A stretch of DNA of 64,000 nucleotides from Acidobacteriaceae bacterium (GTDB lineage: Bacteria; Acidobacteriota; Terriglobia; Terriglobales; Acidobacteriaceae), in assembly GCA_027449965.1 (NCBI GenBank), contig DAIDKP010000026.1, positions 303,971 to 367,970 on the forward strand. Reading direction: 5' to 3'. The position numbers were made by a program, and so were the translations under genes. The notes beneath the pieces are model-generated. The model saw nothing but the letters and a program-made list of their open reading frames with translations, made no database searches and was not told where the DNA came from. This document shows positions 18,618-29,402 of the stretch, in pieces (within the stretch, counting starts at the first letter, position 1; the number at the start of each line of letters is the position of its first letter).

Positions 18618-18698
18618 TCGCAGGACCTGGACAGAAAGACAAACACAAAGCTGGTTGGCCGCGATCCACAACCGATCTCAGGAGGTTGCACCACTCGT

Positions 18699-19142
18699 AT
18701 GTCTTCTTACAAGCAACACACCCTGGAGGGTGCATCGCCAGTTGAACTCGTCGTGGCGCTCTATGACGGCATGATCGGTTTTCTCTTCACTGCCATTGCC
18801 GCCGTTGAGGCTGGGGATGTTGCTGGTCGTCGAGCCGCGGTCAAGCGGACTCTCGACATCCTCATCCATCTTCAGGCTCGGTTGCGCATGGATATTGGCG
18901 GCCGTCCGGCGGAGGTGCTAAGCGAGTTCTATGCTTCAATCTTTGCGCTCACGTTGCAAGCCTCGCAGACAGCTTCCGCGGATCGATTTCGTGAGGTGAT
19001 CCAATGTGTGCGCAACGTTCGCGATGCCTGGCGACAGGTAGCGCAACAAACCGCGCAGCAAGCTGCACCAGTTGCGATGCCTATGGTGCAGCGTAACGCG
19101 AACACGACATCATCGCCTGATGGGGTGCGCTGGACAGCCTGA
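18699..19142 (+). CDS. fliS: Flagellin export chaperone FliS
   Basis: 147 residues, mostly helical. 'YKQHTLEGASPVELVVALYD' followed by 'GMIGFLF' is the FliS signature, and 'AVKRTLDILIHLQARLRMDI' is helix 3. FliS binds the flagellin C-terminus in the cytoplasm and prevents early polymerisation. 'AGGAGGTTG' precedes the ATG by about 12 nt. The C-terminal 30 residues are low-complexity and beyond the typical FliS core. Confidence 0.92.
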   Translation: MSSYKQHTLEGASPVELVVALYDGMIGFLFTAIAAVEAGDVAGRRAAVKRTLDILIHLQARLRMDIGGRPAEVLSEFYASIFALTLQASQTASADRFREVIQCVRNVRDAWRQVAQQTAQQAAPVAMPMVQRNANTTSSPDGVRWTA

Positions 19143-19177
19143 CTGGACTGCAAGACTGGACGAGCTGATAGGCAAGT

Positions 19178-20947
19178 TCAGCTGGCGACAGAGAGTTCCT
19201 CTTCCAGCAGTTGTTTCTCGTTCAGATCCGCATAGTACCCTCCGAGCGCGAGTAATTCTTCGTGGGTACCCGTCTCACAGATACGACCATCGCGTAGAAC
19301 GGCAATCGTATCGGCGGCGCGCACGGTAGAGATTCGATGTGCGATCAGGATGGTGGTGCAGTTGCTGGTGTAACGCTCAAGACCGCGAAGAATCCGCTCT
19401 TCGGTATATGTGTCAACACTGGCCAATGCATCGTCGAGAATGAGGATGCTGGGTTTGCGCAGCAGTGCGCGGGCAATCGAGGTACGCTGCTTCTGACCAC
19501 CCGAAAGCGTGACGCCGCGCTCCCCTACCATGGTTTCCAAACCTTCGGGAAATTCGGCAAATTCTGCGCGAATCTGCGCTGCATCGGCGGCATCCAGAAT
19601 CTGATCCTGCGTAGCTTCGGGCGCTCCGAACCGCAGGTTTTCGTGGATGGTTTCACTGAATAGAAATGTCTCCTGCGGCACGACTCCAATATTCGAGCGC
19701 AGACGTTGCAGTGGATAGTGTTTGACGGGCACGTCGTCCACGAAAAGTGTTCCGTCGGGAGCTTCCAGCAGTCGTGGAATCAGGTTAACCAGGGTTGTTT
19801 TGCCAGCGCCTGTTGGGCCTACAATCGCCAGCGTGGAGCCGGCTGGAATTTTTAGCGTGATATTGTGCAGTACTTCCCGGTCACCGTAGCTGAAGCTGAG
19901 ATTGCGAAATTCAATCTCACCGCGCAGTGGCTCTTTCGCCCTGGCCAAAGAGGCATCCGCAAAGCGATCGTCGATCTCGGGCATGGCCCGCAGAATCTCG
20001 TCAATGCGTTTGACGGATGCAGTGCCGCGCTGGAAGATGTTGATGACCCAGCCAATCGCGATGATCGGAAATGTGAGCATCACCATATAGGTATTGAACG
20101 CGATGAAACTGCCGACGTTGATACGATGGTTGAGCACCTGATGCCCGCCCACCCACAGCGTAATCACCATCGCAACACCGAGCACGAACTCCAGTGTTGG
20201 CCACAACATGCCCATCAATTGCACCAGACGAAGCGCCCTCCGGATATACTCCTGATTTGCTCTTTCAAAGGAGGAAATCTGTACCTTTTCCCGGGCAAAG
20301 GCGCGCACCAGACGTGCTCCAGAGAAGTTTTCCTGGGCGTGTGCAGTGATTTCGGAAAAGCTGGCTTGGATGCGCTCAAACCGCTCGTGAATGCGTGCGC
20401 CAAAGTATTGCACCAGAATGCTGGCCACCGGCATCGGCGCCAGTGCGACAAGCGTAAGCCATGGGCTGATACGCAACAGGAAATACAGCGCTCCCACGCT
20501 GAAGAGAACAGTGTTGGCGCTGTACATGATCGCCGGACCCAGCATCTGACGGACAGCGTTCAGATCGTTGGTTAGTCGCGCCATAATATCGCCGGTGCGG
20601 TTACGTTGATAATAGGCTGAATCCTGTTTCTCCAGCGAACGAAAGAGATCATTGCGCAGGTCCAGCTCAATATCGCGTGAGATACCGATCAGGATCCAGC
20701 GTGAGGCGTAGAGAAAAATGCCTTTGACGACTGCGATGCCCACCAGCAAGCCGGAGTAAAAAAGAATCAAGTGATACATCGTCGCGGCTGAATTGCGATT
20801 ACGGTTCAGGTCATTGACGGCGCGCTCGATCACCAGCGGAAAGAGTACCCAGATGCCATTGGTGGCAATCAGGGCAAGCGTACCGCGTAGGTAGCCCCAT
20901 CGATAGCGCGCCATGTATCGAAACAGTGGTTTCAAATCCCGCAGCAT
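19178..20947 (-). CDS. ABC transporter, fused permease and ATPase (exporter type)
   Basis: 589 residues from the ATG at 20947. The further 89 codons open upstream run into lepB and lack homology. Six membrane helices lie in the first 320 residues, starting 'RWGYLRGTLALIATNGIWVL'. The ATPase has Walker A 'GPTGAGKTT', the signature 'LSGGQKQR', Walker B 'ILILDDALASVD' and an H-loop 'LIAHRIS'. It belongs to the MsbA/BmrA/YheI half-transporter group, which export lipids or drugs as dimers. Here there is no partner half-transporter next to it, so a homodimer is likely. Convergent with fliS and divergent from lepB. Confidence 0.9.
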   Translation of the reverse strand: MLRDLKPLFRYMARYRWGYLRGTLALIATNGIWVLFPLVIERAVNDLNRNRNSAATMYHLILFYSGLLVGIAVVKGIFLYASRWILIGISRDIELDLRNDLFRSLEKQDSAYYQRNRTGDIMARLTNDLNAVRQMLGPAIMYSANTVLFSVGALYFLLRISPWLTLVALAPMPVASILVQYFGARIHERFERIQASFSEITAHAQENFSGARLVRAFAREKVQISSFERANQEYIRRALRLVQLMGMLWPTLEFVLGVAMVITLWVGGHQVLNHRINVGSFIAFNTYMVMLTFPIIAIGWVINIFQRGTASVKRIDEILRAMPEIDDRFADASLARAKEPLRGEIEFRNLSFSYGDREVLHNITLKIPAGSTLAIVGPTGAGKTTLVNLIPRLLEAPDGTLFVDDVPVKHYPLQRLRSNIGVVPQETFLFSETIHENLRFGAPEATQDQILDAADAAQIRAEFAEFPEGLETMVGERGVTLSGGQKQRTSIARALLRKPSILILDDALASVDTYTEERILRGLERYTSNCTTILIAHRISTVRAADTIAVLRDGRICETGTHEELLALGGYYADLNEKQLLEEELSVAS

Positions 20948-21032
20948 GGTTTCATTGTATCGGGAGCATGGAGATATATGGAGCCGCAATCGGCCCACCC
21001 CATTCGTATCCAGCGAGTTTTCATGCCTGTTG

Positions 21033-21656
21033 ATGCGATATTCTGGAAATGTGACAGTGCCGGAAGAGAACTCGGCAGTTGACTCTGCTTCGGCGAGAGC
21101 GACTTCAGGCAATATTGCGGAGGTGCATCTACAGGGGAATCGCAAGACTTCGCTTCCCGTGATCTGGCTCCGCGATATTCTCATCTCCGTTGTCGTTTCG
21201 GTGCTGATTATCACGTTTCTGTATCAGCCGGTGCGCGTGGAAGGCACCAGCATGTTGCCCAGGCTGGAGAATCATGACCGACTTTTTATCAACAAGTTTG
21301 TCTATCACTTTGAGTCGATCCATCGCGGCGATGTGATTGTTTTTCACTATCCTCGCGATCCACGCCTGAGCTATATCAAGCGCGTCATCGCAATTCCCGG
21401 TGATCGAGTCGAGATTGATCGGGGTCAGGTCTATGTGAACGGTAAATCGTTGTCTGAGCCGTATGTTCCACAGCGATATCGCGACACCCGATCTCTGGAT
21501 GCGCAGGTTGTTCCATCGGACGAATACTTTGTGTTGGGGGATCATCGCTCGATTGCCAGTGACAGTCGCGACTTTGGCCTGGTTGCCCGCAATCTGATCT
21601 ATGGCAAGGCGGAGTTTGTATATTGGCCGCGTCGCGATGCTGGATTTGTTCGCTGA
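21033..21656 (+). CDS. lepB: Signal peptidase I
   Basis: 207 residues from the ATG at 21033. The frame is open from 20913, and a GTG at 21051 with 'CTGGAAAT' before it is another option, so the exact start is uncertain. One membrane helix 'ILISVVVSVLIITFLYQPV' precedes the catalytic Ser in 'VEGTSMLPRL'. The Lys is in 'LSYIKRVIAIPGDRV'. The C-terminal box is 'YFVLGDHRSIASDSRDFG', where the usual GDN is GDH. It cleaves signal peptides of exported proteins at the outer face of the inner membrane. Divergent from the ABC exporter. Confidence 0.9.
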   Translation: MRYSGNVTVPEENSAVDSASARATSGNIAEVHLQGNRKTSLPVIWLRDILISVVVSVLIITFLYQPVRVEGTSMLPRLENHDRLFINKFVYHFESIHRGDVIVFHYPRDPRLSYIKRVIAIPGDRVEIDRGQVYVNGKSLSEPYVPQRYRDTRSLDAQVVPSDEYFVLGDHRSIASDSRDFGLVARNLIYGKAEFVYWPRRDAGFVR

Positions 21657-21757
21657 GCGGCGCGCCGGGTAGTTGCAAAACCTTGCAGAATCAGGGGGTG
21701 TTCTGCTTTCCCGTGTTTTCCTGTTAGAATCGATTGAATCCACTCCTTGGAGACGCG

Positions 21758-22897
21758 ATGCAAGCGACTCTTGCGCTCGAAGACGGGCGCATCTTTGCAG
21801 GTGAAGGATACGGCGCTCCGGGCGAAGCCCTGGGTGAAGTGGTCTTCAATACCTCTCTTACCGGCTATCAGGAAATTGCAACTGATCCCTCCTATGCTGG
21901 TCAAATCGTCGTGATGACCAATCCTCAGATTGGTAACTACGGCACCAATGAAGCCGACAACGAAGCCCCAAAGCCTTACATTGAGGGGCTGATTGTGCGC
22001 GAGTTTTCACCGGTCAGTTCCAACTGGCGCTCGGAGCGCGTGACCGATGAATACATGGAGCGCTATAAAGTTCCAGTGCTCGCGGAGATCGACACGCGTG
22101 CACTGGTGCGACATCTGCGTACTCATGGCGTCATGCGCGGTTGCATCTCCACGTCGGACACAAACGTTGAGTCGCTGGTGGCCAAAGCCCGTTCTATTCG
22201 GAAGATGGATGGGATGGATCTGGCGCGGGTGGTTTCTACCCCGACCGCGTACAGCTTTGCGGCTGAGGATTCTTTGGCTGAGACGGGTAATTCGCTGTTG
22301 CCTGACAATACATCCTCGGATCGATCGCTGCTTCACGTAGTCGCCTACGATTTTGGCATCAAGCGCAATATTCTTCGCATGTTGACGCGCGAGGGTTGCC
22401 GCGTGACGGTTGTGCCAGCGGAGACACGCGCAGATCAGGTGATGGAGTTGAAGCCGGATGGAGTTTTTCTCTCCAATGGACCAGGCGATCCGGAGCCGGT
22501 GGACTATGCCGTGAAAGCCATTCGCGAGATGCTGGGACGCGTTCCGATCTTTGGCATCTGTCTTGGCCACCAGTTAACGGGTCTTGCGCTTGGCGGGAGG
22601 ACGTACAAGCTCAAGTTTGGTCATCACGGTGGAAATCATCCAGTCAAGAATCTGCGAACCGGCAAGGTGGAAATCACGGCACATAATCACAACTTCGCCG
22701 TCGACCCTGAAAGCATGAACGCGAATGACGTTGATCTGACACACGTGGACCTGAACGATAACACACTCGAAGGATTGCGGCATAAGTCCTTGCCGCTCTT
22801 CAGCGTCCAGTATCATCCGGAAGCCGCGCCAGGACCGCATGATAGTAACTACCTGTTTCATGACTTTCGCAAGCTGATGGATGAGTGGAAGAGATGA
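21758..22897 (+). CDS. carA: Carbamoyl-phosphate synthase small subunit
   Basis: 379 residues from the ATG at 21758, chosen for 'TTGGAGACGCG' upstream and because it begins '[20 protein letters not shown]' as in family members. The N-terminal domain includes '[20 protein letters not shown]'. The glutaminase domain has the nucleophile elbow '[10 protein letters not shown]' and the His/Glu pair in '[12 protein letters not shown]'. CarA supplies ammonia from glutamine to CarB for arginine and pyrimidine synthesis. carB follows after 137 bp. Confidence 0.96.
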   Translation: MQATLALEDGRIFAGEGYGAPGEALGEVVFNTSLTGYQEIATDPSYAGQIVVMTNPQIGNYGTNEADNEAPKPYIEGLIVREFSPVSSNWRSERVTDEYMERYKVPVLAEIDTRALVRHLRTHGVMRGCISTSDTNVESLVAKARSIRKMDGMDLARVVSTPTAYSFAAEDSLAETGNSLLPDNTSSDRSLLHVVAYDFGIKRNILRMLTREGCRVTVVPAETRADQVMELKPDGVFLSNGPGDPEPVDYAVKAIREMLGRVPIFGICLGHQLTGLALGGRTYKLKFGHHGGNHPVKNLRTGKVEITAHNHNFAVDPESMNANDVDLTHVDLNDNTLEGLRHKSLPLFSVQYHPEAAPGPHDSNYLFHDFRKLMDEWKR

Positions 22898-23034
22898 GTT
22901 TGGTTGCAGGCGGAGAATGGAAGTAGCGCTGTAAGTGGTTATTCCTGAAGAGCTATCCAGCAGTATTACTGGTGGATGAAAGTTATGGGATATTTGCACA
23001 GCATCAAGTTTGAAGTCAGGAAAATCAGAGAGAT

Positions 23035-26000
23035 ATGCCACGCAGAAATGACATACAAAAGATACTGGTGATAGGCTCAGGGCCGATTGTCATCGGTCAG
23101 TCCGCGGAGTTTGATTACTCCGGTACGCAGGCGTGCAAGGCGCTCAGGCAGGATGGTTACGAGGTGGTGCTCATCAACTCCAACCCGGCCACGATCATGA
23201 CCGATCCGGAGCTTGCCGACCGGACATACATTGAGCCGCTGACAGTTGCTTATGTGGAAGAAGTGATCCGCGTGGAAGCGGCGATGATGACTCCTGGTGC
23301 TGGCAAATTTGCGCTGCTGCCGACGGTTGGCGGGCAGACAGCACTTAATCTTGCAGTTGAGCTTTCTGACTCCGGCATTCTGGACAAGTATGGCGTTGAA
23401 ATGATTGGCGCACGGCTGGAAGCAATCAAAAAGGCAGAGGACCGACTGCTTTTCAAAGATGCGATGGTGCGCATTGGGTTGGAAGTGTCCAAGTCTGTGT
23501 TGGTAAACAATCTGCGCGACGGGCTTGATTTTGCCGGGAAGATCGGCTTTCCAATTCTGATTCGACCCAGCTTTACGCTGGGCGGCTCTGGCGGCGGCAT
23601 TGCTTATAACCGCGAAGAGCTGATGGAGATTCTTTCGCGGGGACTTGATCTGTCTCCAGTGCACGAGTGCCTCATCGAAGAAAGCGTCCTCGGCTGGAAG
23701 GAGTACGAGCTGGAGGTGATGCGTGATCTCGCAGACAACGTCATCATTGTCTGCTCAATTGAAAATTTCGATCCGATGGGTGTGCATACCGGAGACTCGA
23801 TCACAGTGGCTCCGGCGCAGACACTTACTGATCGTGAGTACCAGAAAATGCGCGATGCAGCGCTGGCCGTTATGCGTGAGATTGGTGTGGAAACAGGCGG
23901 CTCGAATGTGCAGTTTGCTGTTAACCCGGTCGATGGCCGCATGACCGTGATTGAGATGAATCCGCGTGTCTCCCGTTCATCGGCGCTTGCTTCGAAGGCG
24001 ACGGGGTTTCCCATTGCAAAGATCGCCGCCAAGCTTGCCGTTGGCTACACACTGGATGAAATTCCCAATGACATTACGCGGATGACGCCTGCTTGTTTTG
24101 AGCCGACGATTGATTATGTCGTCACCAAGATTCCCAAGTGGCAGTTTGAAAAATTTCCCGGCGCAGATGACACGCTGGGTCCGCAGATGAAGTCCGTTGG
24201 CGAAGTGATGGCGATTGGTCGTACCTTCAAGGAATCGCTGATGAAAGCACTGCGGTCGCTCGAGACCGGCAAGAAGACGGGCAGTGAAGAGCTGGATCCG
24301 CGCCGCCTGTTGCAGCGGCTGGTAACACCGCAGCCGGAGCGGCTCAACTACGTTCGTTTTGCTTTTGAACGCGGTATGTCGGTACGCGATGTGGCGCGAT
24401 ACACGGGCATGGATCCGTGGTTTCTCCATCATGTGTGCGAGATCGCGCTGGAGCAGAAACAGATGGCCGAGCAAAATGCGGAGAGCATCACGCCCGCGCA
24501 GCTTCGCCGCTGGAAGCGCATGGGTTTCAGCGATGAGCGCATTGCGAACCAGTGGGGCCTTGCGGGACACGATGGGATTCAGCAGGTGCGCGAGCTGCGG
24601 TATCGGCACGGAGTGCGGCCGATTTACAAGCTGGTGGACACCTGCGCGGCGGAGTTTGAATCGCACACGCCATACTTCTACTCCAGCTATGACGAAGAGG
24701 ACGAAGCGCCGCCGACGGCCAAGCGCAAGATTATTATTCTGGGCAGCGGGCCGAATCGCATCGGGCAGGGAATCGAGTTTGATTACTGCTGTTGCCACGC
24801 GGCTTTTTCGCTGAAGGATGATGGCTACGAGACGATCATGGTCAACTGCAATCCAGAGACTGTCTCGACCGATTACGACACCAGTGATCGCCTCTACTTT
24901 GAGCCGCTGACGCTGGAGGATGTGCTTGCCATCTATGAGCATGAGGCCTCAGGCGGCGCGGAAATTGGCATGATTGTGCAATTTGGCGGCCAGACGCCGC
25001 TGAATCTTGCGCAACGATTACGCAAGGCAGGAGTGCCGATCATTGGCACATCTCCGGAGTCGATTGATCTAGCTGAAGACCGCAAACAATTCGGAAAACT
25101 GCTGGAAGAGTTGAGCATTCCACAACCCGCCGGCGACACGGCTACCAGCGTAGAGCAGGCACTTGCCGTAGCCGAACGGATTGGGTACCCGGTGCTTGTG
25201 CGTCCTTCCTATGTGCTTGGTGGTCGTGCGATGGTGATCGCTTATGACGCCCAGGAAGTGGCGCGCTATATGACGACAGCGGTCGAGTATTCGTCGGATC
25301 GCCCGGTGCTGATTGACCACTTTCTGGAGGATGCCGTCGAGGTGGACGTCGATGCGCTTTGCGATTCCAGGGATGTGGTGATCGCAGCCATCATGCAGCA
25401 CATTGAAGAGGCTGGCATACACTCCGGCGACTCGTCGTGCGTTTTGCCGCCTGTAAGCATTCGCGCCACAACGCTTGATGTCATCCGCGATTACACGCGG
25501 AAGTTGGCTCTCTCGCTGAAGGTTATCGGCTTGGTCAATCTGCAATTTGCGATTCAGCGTGACGACTCAGGCGAGGATCATGTCTACGTCATTGAGGTCA
25601 ATCCTCGCGCTTCGAGGACGGTACCTTACGTCTCCAAGGCGACAGGTGTGCCGCTGGCTAGAATTGCATCGCGGCTGATGACCGGTCGCAGCCTGCAGGA
25701 ACTGCTTCCTGACGTGGTCGCATCGGGCAAAGATCTTGACCCAGGTTCGCATTTTTATGTGAAGTCACCTGTCTTTCCCTGGGGCAAGTTTCCTGGAGTC
25801 GATACTGTGCTCAGCCCGGAGATGAAATCCACCGGTGAGGTGATGGGCGTGGCGGCAACCTTTGGCGAAGCCTTTGCCAAGGCGCAACTCTCCGCTGGAC
25901 AGACGCTGCCCTCCGGCGGCACTGTCTTCTTCAGTGTCAACGACCATGACAAACCGGCTGCCGTGCGCCTGGCGCGTCGCTATGTTGAGCTTGGATTCCA

Positions 26001-26328
26001 GCTTGTAGCTACTGAGGGAACGGCTGATGCGCTCGAATCTGCGGGCATGAACGTCGAGCGCGTCTTCAAGGTGAAAGAAGGCCGACCCAATGTGGTGGAT
26101 CTCATCAAAGGTGACCGTATTCAGCTCATCATTAACACGCCGCGTGGTCAGGACACGATCTTTGACGAGAAAGCGATTCGTCGTGCCGCAGTGCTGGCGC
26201 GCGTTCCCACCATCACCACCATTGCCGCCGCACACGCTGCTGCAGAAGGCATTGGTGCGATGCAGAGCCACAAGACCACCGTCTACTCGCTGCAACAATT
26301 GCATCCGCTCGTCGCGGCCCGATCGTAA
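23035..26328 (+). CDS. carB: Carbamoyl-phosphate synthase large subunit
   Basis: 1097 residues, full length. Two ATP-grasp halves are visible: '[20 protein letters not shown]' opens the first and '[20 protein letters not shown]' near residue 565 the second. Their ATP-binding loops read '[11 protein letters not shown]' and '[10 protein letters not shown]'. The C-terminal MGS-like allosteric domain is near 950-1080 ('[20 protein letters not shown]', 'IINTPRG'). CarB makes carbamoyl phosphate from bicarbonate, ammonia and two ATP. Same strand as carA, likely one operon. Convergent with the GH3 gene 45 bp further on. Confidence 0.97.
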   Translation: MPRRNDIQKILVIGSGPIVIGQSAEFDYSGTQACKALRQDGYEVVLINSNPATIMTDPELADRTYIEPLTVAYVEEVIRVEAAMMTPGAGKFALLPTVGGQTALNLAVELSDSGILDKYGVEMIGARLEAIKKAEDRLLFKDAMVRIGLEVSKSVLVNNLRDGLDFAGKIGFPILIRPSFTLGGSGGGIAYNREELMEILSRGLDLSPVHECLIEESVLGWKEYELEVMRDLADNVIIVCSIENFDPMGVHTGDSITVAPAQTLTDREYQKMRDAALAVMREIGVETGGSNVQFAVNPVDGRMTVIEMNPRVSRSSALASKATGFPIAKIAAKLAVGYTLDEIPNDITRMTPACFEPTIDYVVTKIPKWQFEKFPGADDTLGPQMKSVGEVMAIGRTFKESLMKALRSLETGKKTGSEELDPRRLLQRLVTPQPERLNYVRFAFERGMSVRDVARYTGMDPWFLHHVCEIALEQKQMAEQNAESITPAQLRRWKRMGFSDERIANQWGLAGHDGIQQVRELRYRHGVRPIYKLVDTCAAEFESHTPYFYSSYDEEDEAPPTAKRKIIILGSGPNRIGQGIEFDYCCCHAAFSLKDDGYETIMVNCNPETVSTDYDTSDRLYFEPLTLEDVLAIYEHEASGGAEIGMIVQFGGQTPLNLAQRLRKAGVPIIGTSPESIDLAEDRKQFGKLLEELSIPQPAGDTATSVEQALAVAERIGYPVLVRPSYVLGGRAMVIAYDAQEVARYMTTAVEYSSDRPVLIDHFLEDAVEVDVDALCDSRDVVIAAIMQHIEEAGIHSGDSSCVLPPVSIRATTLDVIRDYTRKLALSLKVIGLVNLQFAIQRDDSGEDHVYVIEVNPRASRTVPYVSKATGVPLARIASRLMTGRSLQELLPDVVASGKDLDPGSHFYVKSPVFPWGKFPGVDTVLSPEMKSTGEVMGVAATFGEAFAKAQLSAGQTLPSGGTVFFSVNDHDKPAAVRLARRYVELGFQLVATEGTADALESAGMNVERVFKVKEGRPNVVDLIKGDRIQLIINTPRGQDTIFDEKAIRRAAVLARVPTITTIAAAHAAAEGIGAMQSHKTTVYSLQQLHPLVAARS

Positions 26329-26373
26329 ATCGATCTGGCCGCAGCGATCCGCGACAGAGCGATTCATTGTTCT

Positions 26374-28617
26374 TCAGTGCGATTCCGGTCCATAGGTTCC
26401 GCTGTTATTGATGTGGACAACCGTGCTTATGGGCAAGTTGTCAGACGATCCGCCTGCAAGCAGTTTGACAGGCTCCTGCTCGACGCGCCACAGATGCTGC
26501 GAATCGTCCCAGTAAGCCAGATCGTGCGCGCGCAAAGTCATTTGAACCTGTGTGGATTGCCCAGCGGCAAGATGAACGCGCTGAAATCCTTTCAGTTCCA
26601 GTTGTGGACGCGCGACAGCGGAGTGAACGTGCTGCACGTAGAGTTGCACCACTTCATCGCTGTCGCGCGTGCCGGTATTGGCGACGGTCACTGTCACGTT
26701 CACTTCGCCGTCTGCAGTCATTGAGGGTGCGCTCGCGGTGACGGTCTTGTAAGCGAAGGTCGTGTAGCTCAATCCATAGCCAAACGGATAAAGTGGCTTC
26801 AGGGTGCTGTACATGTACGTGCGGGCATGCAGCAGGTTGTAGTCCATCATTGGCAGCAGTTGGGCATCCCCTGTGGGCCATGTTTGCACCAGCCTGCCTG
26901 CAGGAGAATATGCGCCGAAAAGCACATCGGCCAGTCCGTTGCCCAGTTCCTCGCTGTTATGGGTCAGATGCACAATGGCAGGTATGTGTTCCTGGCTCCA
27001 TTGGACGGCGTAAGGAAAGCTTGAAAGCAGAACCTCGATGGTGCGCGGATTGGCTGCGTAGACCAGCTTGACCAGTGCTTCCTGCTCCAGTGAGATCGTC
27101 TTGCGATCCACGGCTTCGCGTCCGTTGCTTGGCGTATCACACTGCTTCCAGCGCGTAGCGTTGCAATAGGGATGATTGCCCACAACTACAATCGCCACAT
27201 CCGCCTGTCGTGCTGCGGCAACTGTCGCCGCTGCGTCATCCCCATTTTCGAAGAGCACTTTGGTTCCCGGTGCAACGGCGTTGCGAATACCATCCAGTGC
27301 GGAGACCGCGTAGGGCGGCGTGCCTGAGTACCAGTCCAGCAGCACCTGATTGGCCCACGGACCAATCACCGCAATCGTGCGAATCGTTTGCTGGTTTAGC
27401 GGCAGAGTCTGATTTGCGTTTTTCAGTAGTACGATCGACTCTTCCGTTGCTTTTCGCGCCAGCGCTTTGCTGCTTTCTCGCTCCCATGGTGGAGTATCTG
27501 AAGCGCGGCCGATCTGGCCATAGGGATCGCTTGCCGCCGAAACGCCGCCCGGAGTCTTTCCATCGTAGATCGAGTCAAATTCACCCAGCCAGTAGAAGAC
27601 GCGAAGAAGACCTCGCAAGGAATCGTCAATCTGTGTCTCGGAGATGAGTTGATCTCGCACAGCATCGCGGAGATCATTCTGATACGTATCCAGAAAAGTA
27701 TTGATGCCCGCTTTGACTGCGGCGGCTGCGCCCTCTTCCTTGTTGGCGAAGCTTTTGTGCGCTGTAATCAGCAATCCCAGGGCACCGCCGTCGGTGCAGA
27801 TGATGCCATCGTTGCCCCACTCCTTTACCATCACGTTTTTCAGCACTGGATTGACCATCATCGGAACGCCATTCCAGGAGTTATAGGCTGCCATCACGGC
27901 GCGCGAGCCACCGAGTTGAAAGCCCATGCGAAAAGGTACCGAGTAGTATTCGCGAAAGAGCCGCTGGCTGAAATCCGACGATGACGATTCGCGATTGTCC
28001 TCATTTTCATTGGCCAGAAAGTGTTTCATCAGCGACACAGCCTGCCAGTGCTTCGGGTCAGGTCCTTGCAATCCATGCTGAAAGGCGACGGCCATGGTAC
28101 CGACCAGATACGGATCCTCGCCCATGGACTCTTCACTTCGTCCCCAGCGCGGATCGCGCGCGAGATCGACGTTTGGCGCGCGTACGATCAGCCCGCCGCG
28201 GTCGTACTTCGCGCTCTGATACATGTACCTCGCTTCATAGCCTTCCAGTGCGCCTACCTTTTGCATCAGAGCAGGATCCCAGGTGTTTCCCAGGCCACGC
28301 TCCTGCGGAAAGGTTGTTGTTGGCAGAACATTTTTCCCGCGGCCTTCCCAGTGCCCTGGTCCACCCAGCGCCAGTCCGTGCAAGCCCTCCACCTGGCCGC
28401 TGAACTCCAGCCCGAGACGTGGAATCTTGGGCTGCCCGCCCATCAGTGAAATTTTTTCATCCAGTGTCAATCGACTCAACAGGTCGCTGATCCGAGCCTC
28501 CCGCCCCAGTTTTGTATCGCGGAACGGGTAGTCTGTACGCGCGGCCGCAAGAGCGGGCAGGACTGCTGTGGTGATCGCAAGTAGGAGAGTCGTAACCTTG
28601 GAAGGAATCATGTGCAT
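26374..28617 (-). CDS. Glycoside hydrolase family 3 enzyme (beta-glucosidase/xylosidase type)
   Basis: 747 residues with a signal peptide (cleavage near 'PALAAARTDYP'). The GH3 N-terminal TIM barrel has 'DPRWGRSEESMGEDPYL' and 'MKHFLANENEDNR'. The nucleophile Asp276 is in 'GIICTDGGAL', where most members read SDW or SDY. A C-terminal alpha/beta sandwich follows ('AVIGPWANQV', 'AIVVVGNHPY'), then a fibronectin-III-like domain ('VTVTVANTGTRDSDEVVQLY'). Family members hydrolyse terminal beta-glucosyl or xylosyl residues in the periplasm. Two 15-bp tandem repeats lie just upstream. tesA is 86 bp upstream on the same strand. Confidence 0.9.
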   Translation of the reverse strand: MHMIPSKVTTLLLAITTAVLPALAAARTDYPFRDTKLGREARISDLLSRLTLDEKISLMGGQPKIPRLGLEFSGQVEGLHGLALGGPGHWEGRGKNVLPTTTFPQERGLGNTWDPALMQKVGALEGYEARYMYQSAKYDRGGLIVRAPNVDLARDPRWGRSEESMGEDPYLVGTMAVAFQHGLQGPDPKHWQAVSLMKHFLANENEDNRESSSSDFSQRLFREYYSVPFRMGFQLGGSRAVMAAYNSWNGVPMMVNPVLKNVMVKEWGNDGIICTDGGALGLLITAHKSFANKEEGAAAAVKAGINTFLDTYQNDLRDAVRDQLISETQIDDSLRGLLRVFYWLGEFDSIYDGKTPGGVSAASDPYGQIGRASDTPPWERESSKALARKATEESIVLLKNANQTLPLNQQTIRTIAVIGPWANQVLLDWYSGTPPYAVSALDGIRNAVAPGTKVLFENGDDAAATVAAARQADVAIVVVGNHPYCNATRWKQCDTPSNGREAVDRKTISLEQEALVKLVYAANPRTIEVLLSSFPYAVQWSQEHIPAIVHLTHNSEELGNGLADVLFGAYSPAGRLVQTWPTGDAQLLPMMDYNLLHARTYMYSTLKPLYPFGYGLSYTTFAYKTVTASAPSMTADGEVNVTVTVANTGTRDSDEVVQLYVQHVHSAVARPQLELKGFQRVHLAAGQSTQVQMTLRAHDLAYWDDSQHLWRVEQEPVKLLAGGSSDNLPISTVVHINNSGTYGPESH

Positions 28618-28631
28618 TGCCCAGCATCCTC

Positions 28632-28661
28632 ACTGACAATTCTTTGACTGACAATTCTTTG
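28632..28661. repeat. Two exact 15-bp tandem repeats upstream of the GH3 gene
   Basis: ACTGACAATTCTTTG occurs twice back to back (28632-28646, 28647-28661), starting 15 bp before the GH3 start codon on its leader side. It could be a paired operator or a duplication. Confidence 0.8.
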
Positions 28662-28703
28662 TAAGACAAGTCAATCGATACCGGATGAGACTATCACAGC
28701 ACG

Positions 28704-29324
28704 TTACTGCAACAACGGCTGCAGATAGCGCAGCATATGCACGGCGATCATCTGTGATCCTTTGGCAGTGGGATGAATGCCGTCGGACTGGATGGTGCCC
28801 GGCACCGTATAAATGCTGTCATAAATCATCGGCATCCGCGCCACGTGCGTTGCATGCGCTACATCCACAAAGACCTGATCAAAGCTGCGAACATAGTCGG
28901 GCCCGTAGTTGGGCGGCAGCGTAATGCCCACCAGCAGCACTCGGATCTTTGCCGATTTCAGTCGGCGTACCACTTCCATCAGGTTGGCGCGCGTGTGGTT
29001 CACGTCGATGCCGCGCAGCCCGTCGTTGCCGCCAAACTCCACGACAACCACCTGCGGATGCAGTGCCAGAATCGTCGGCAGGCGCGTCAGCGCGTCCGTT
29101 GTCGTATCCCCAGGAACGCCCTGGTTGATGACACGATAGTTGCTATGACGCAAGGCCAGCAGATGGTTCAAATCTTCCGGATAGCTTACGCTCTCAGCCA
29201 GTCCGTAACCGGCAGTGATGCTGTCACCAAAACAAACAATCGTCTTTTGAGTCCCGCCAGCAGACAAAGACGTCCAAATAAGGCACACTGCAAACAGTGC
29301 GGGGAAGAGTGCGCGAATCTTCAT
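28704..29324 (-). CDS. tesA: GDSL arylesterase/lysophospholipase, TesA-like
   Basis: 206 residues from the ATG at 29324. A GTG one codon earlier is possible. A signal peptide (about 1-23) precedes 'TIVCFGDSITAGYGLAES', GDSL block I with the catalytic Ser. Block II Gly is in 'NQGVPGDTT', block III 'VVVEFGGNDGLRGI' and block V 'DGIHPTAKGSQ' with the Asp/His pair. TesA hydrolyses acyl esters and thioesters in the periplasm. It is divergent from ybbA-ybbP, the same arrangement as tesA/ybbAP in Escherichia coli, which supports the identification. Confidence 0.9.
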   Translation of the reverse strand: MKIRALFPALFAVCLIWTSLSAGGTQKTIVCFGDSITAGYGLAESVSYPEDLNHLLALRHSNYRVINQGVPGDTTTDALTRLPTILALHPQVVVVEFGGNDGLRGIDVNHTRANLMEVVRRLKSAKIRVLLVGITLPPNYGPDYVRSFDQVFVDVAHATHVARMPMIYDSIYTVPGTIQSDGIHPTAKGSQMIAVHMLRYLQPLLQ

Positions 29325-29402
29325 CACGATTTCAGTCTATCGTGATGGATTCGACAGCACGATCCGGCAAGCCAACAAGAGATTTTTGGGGAGTGAAGAT
29401 CA

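Noticed and set aside
20948..21214. 89-codon N-terminal extension of the ABC exporter
   Set aside because: It overlaps lepB on the other strand and has no similarity to exporters. The core starts at MLRDLKPLF.
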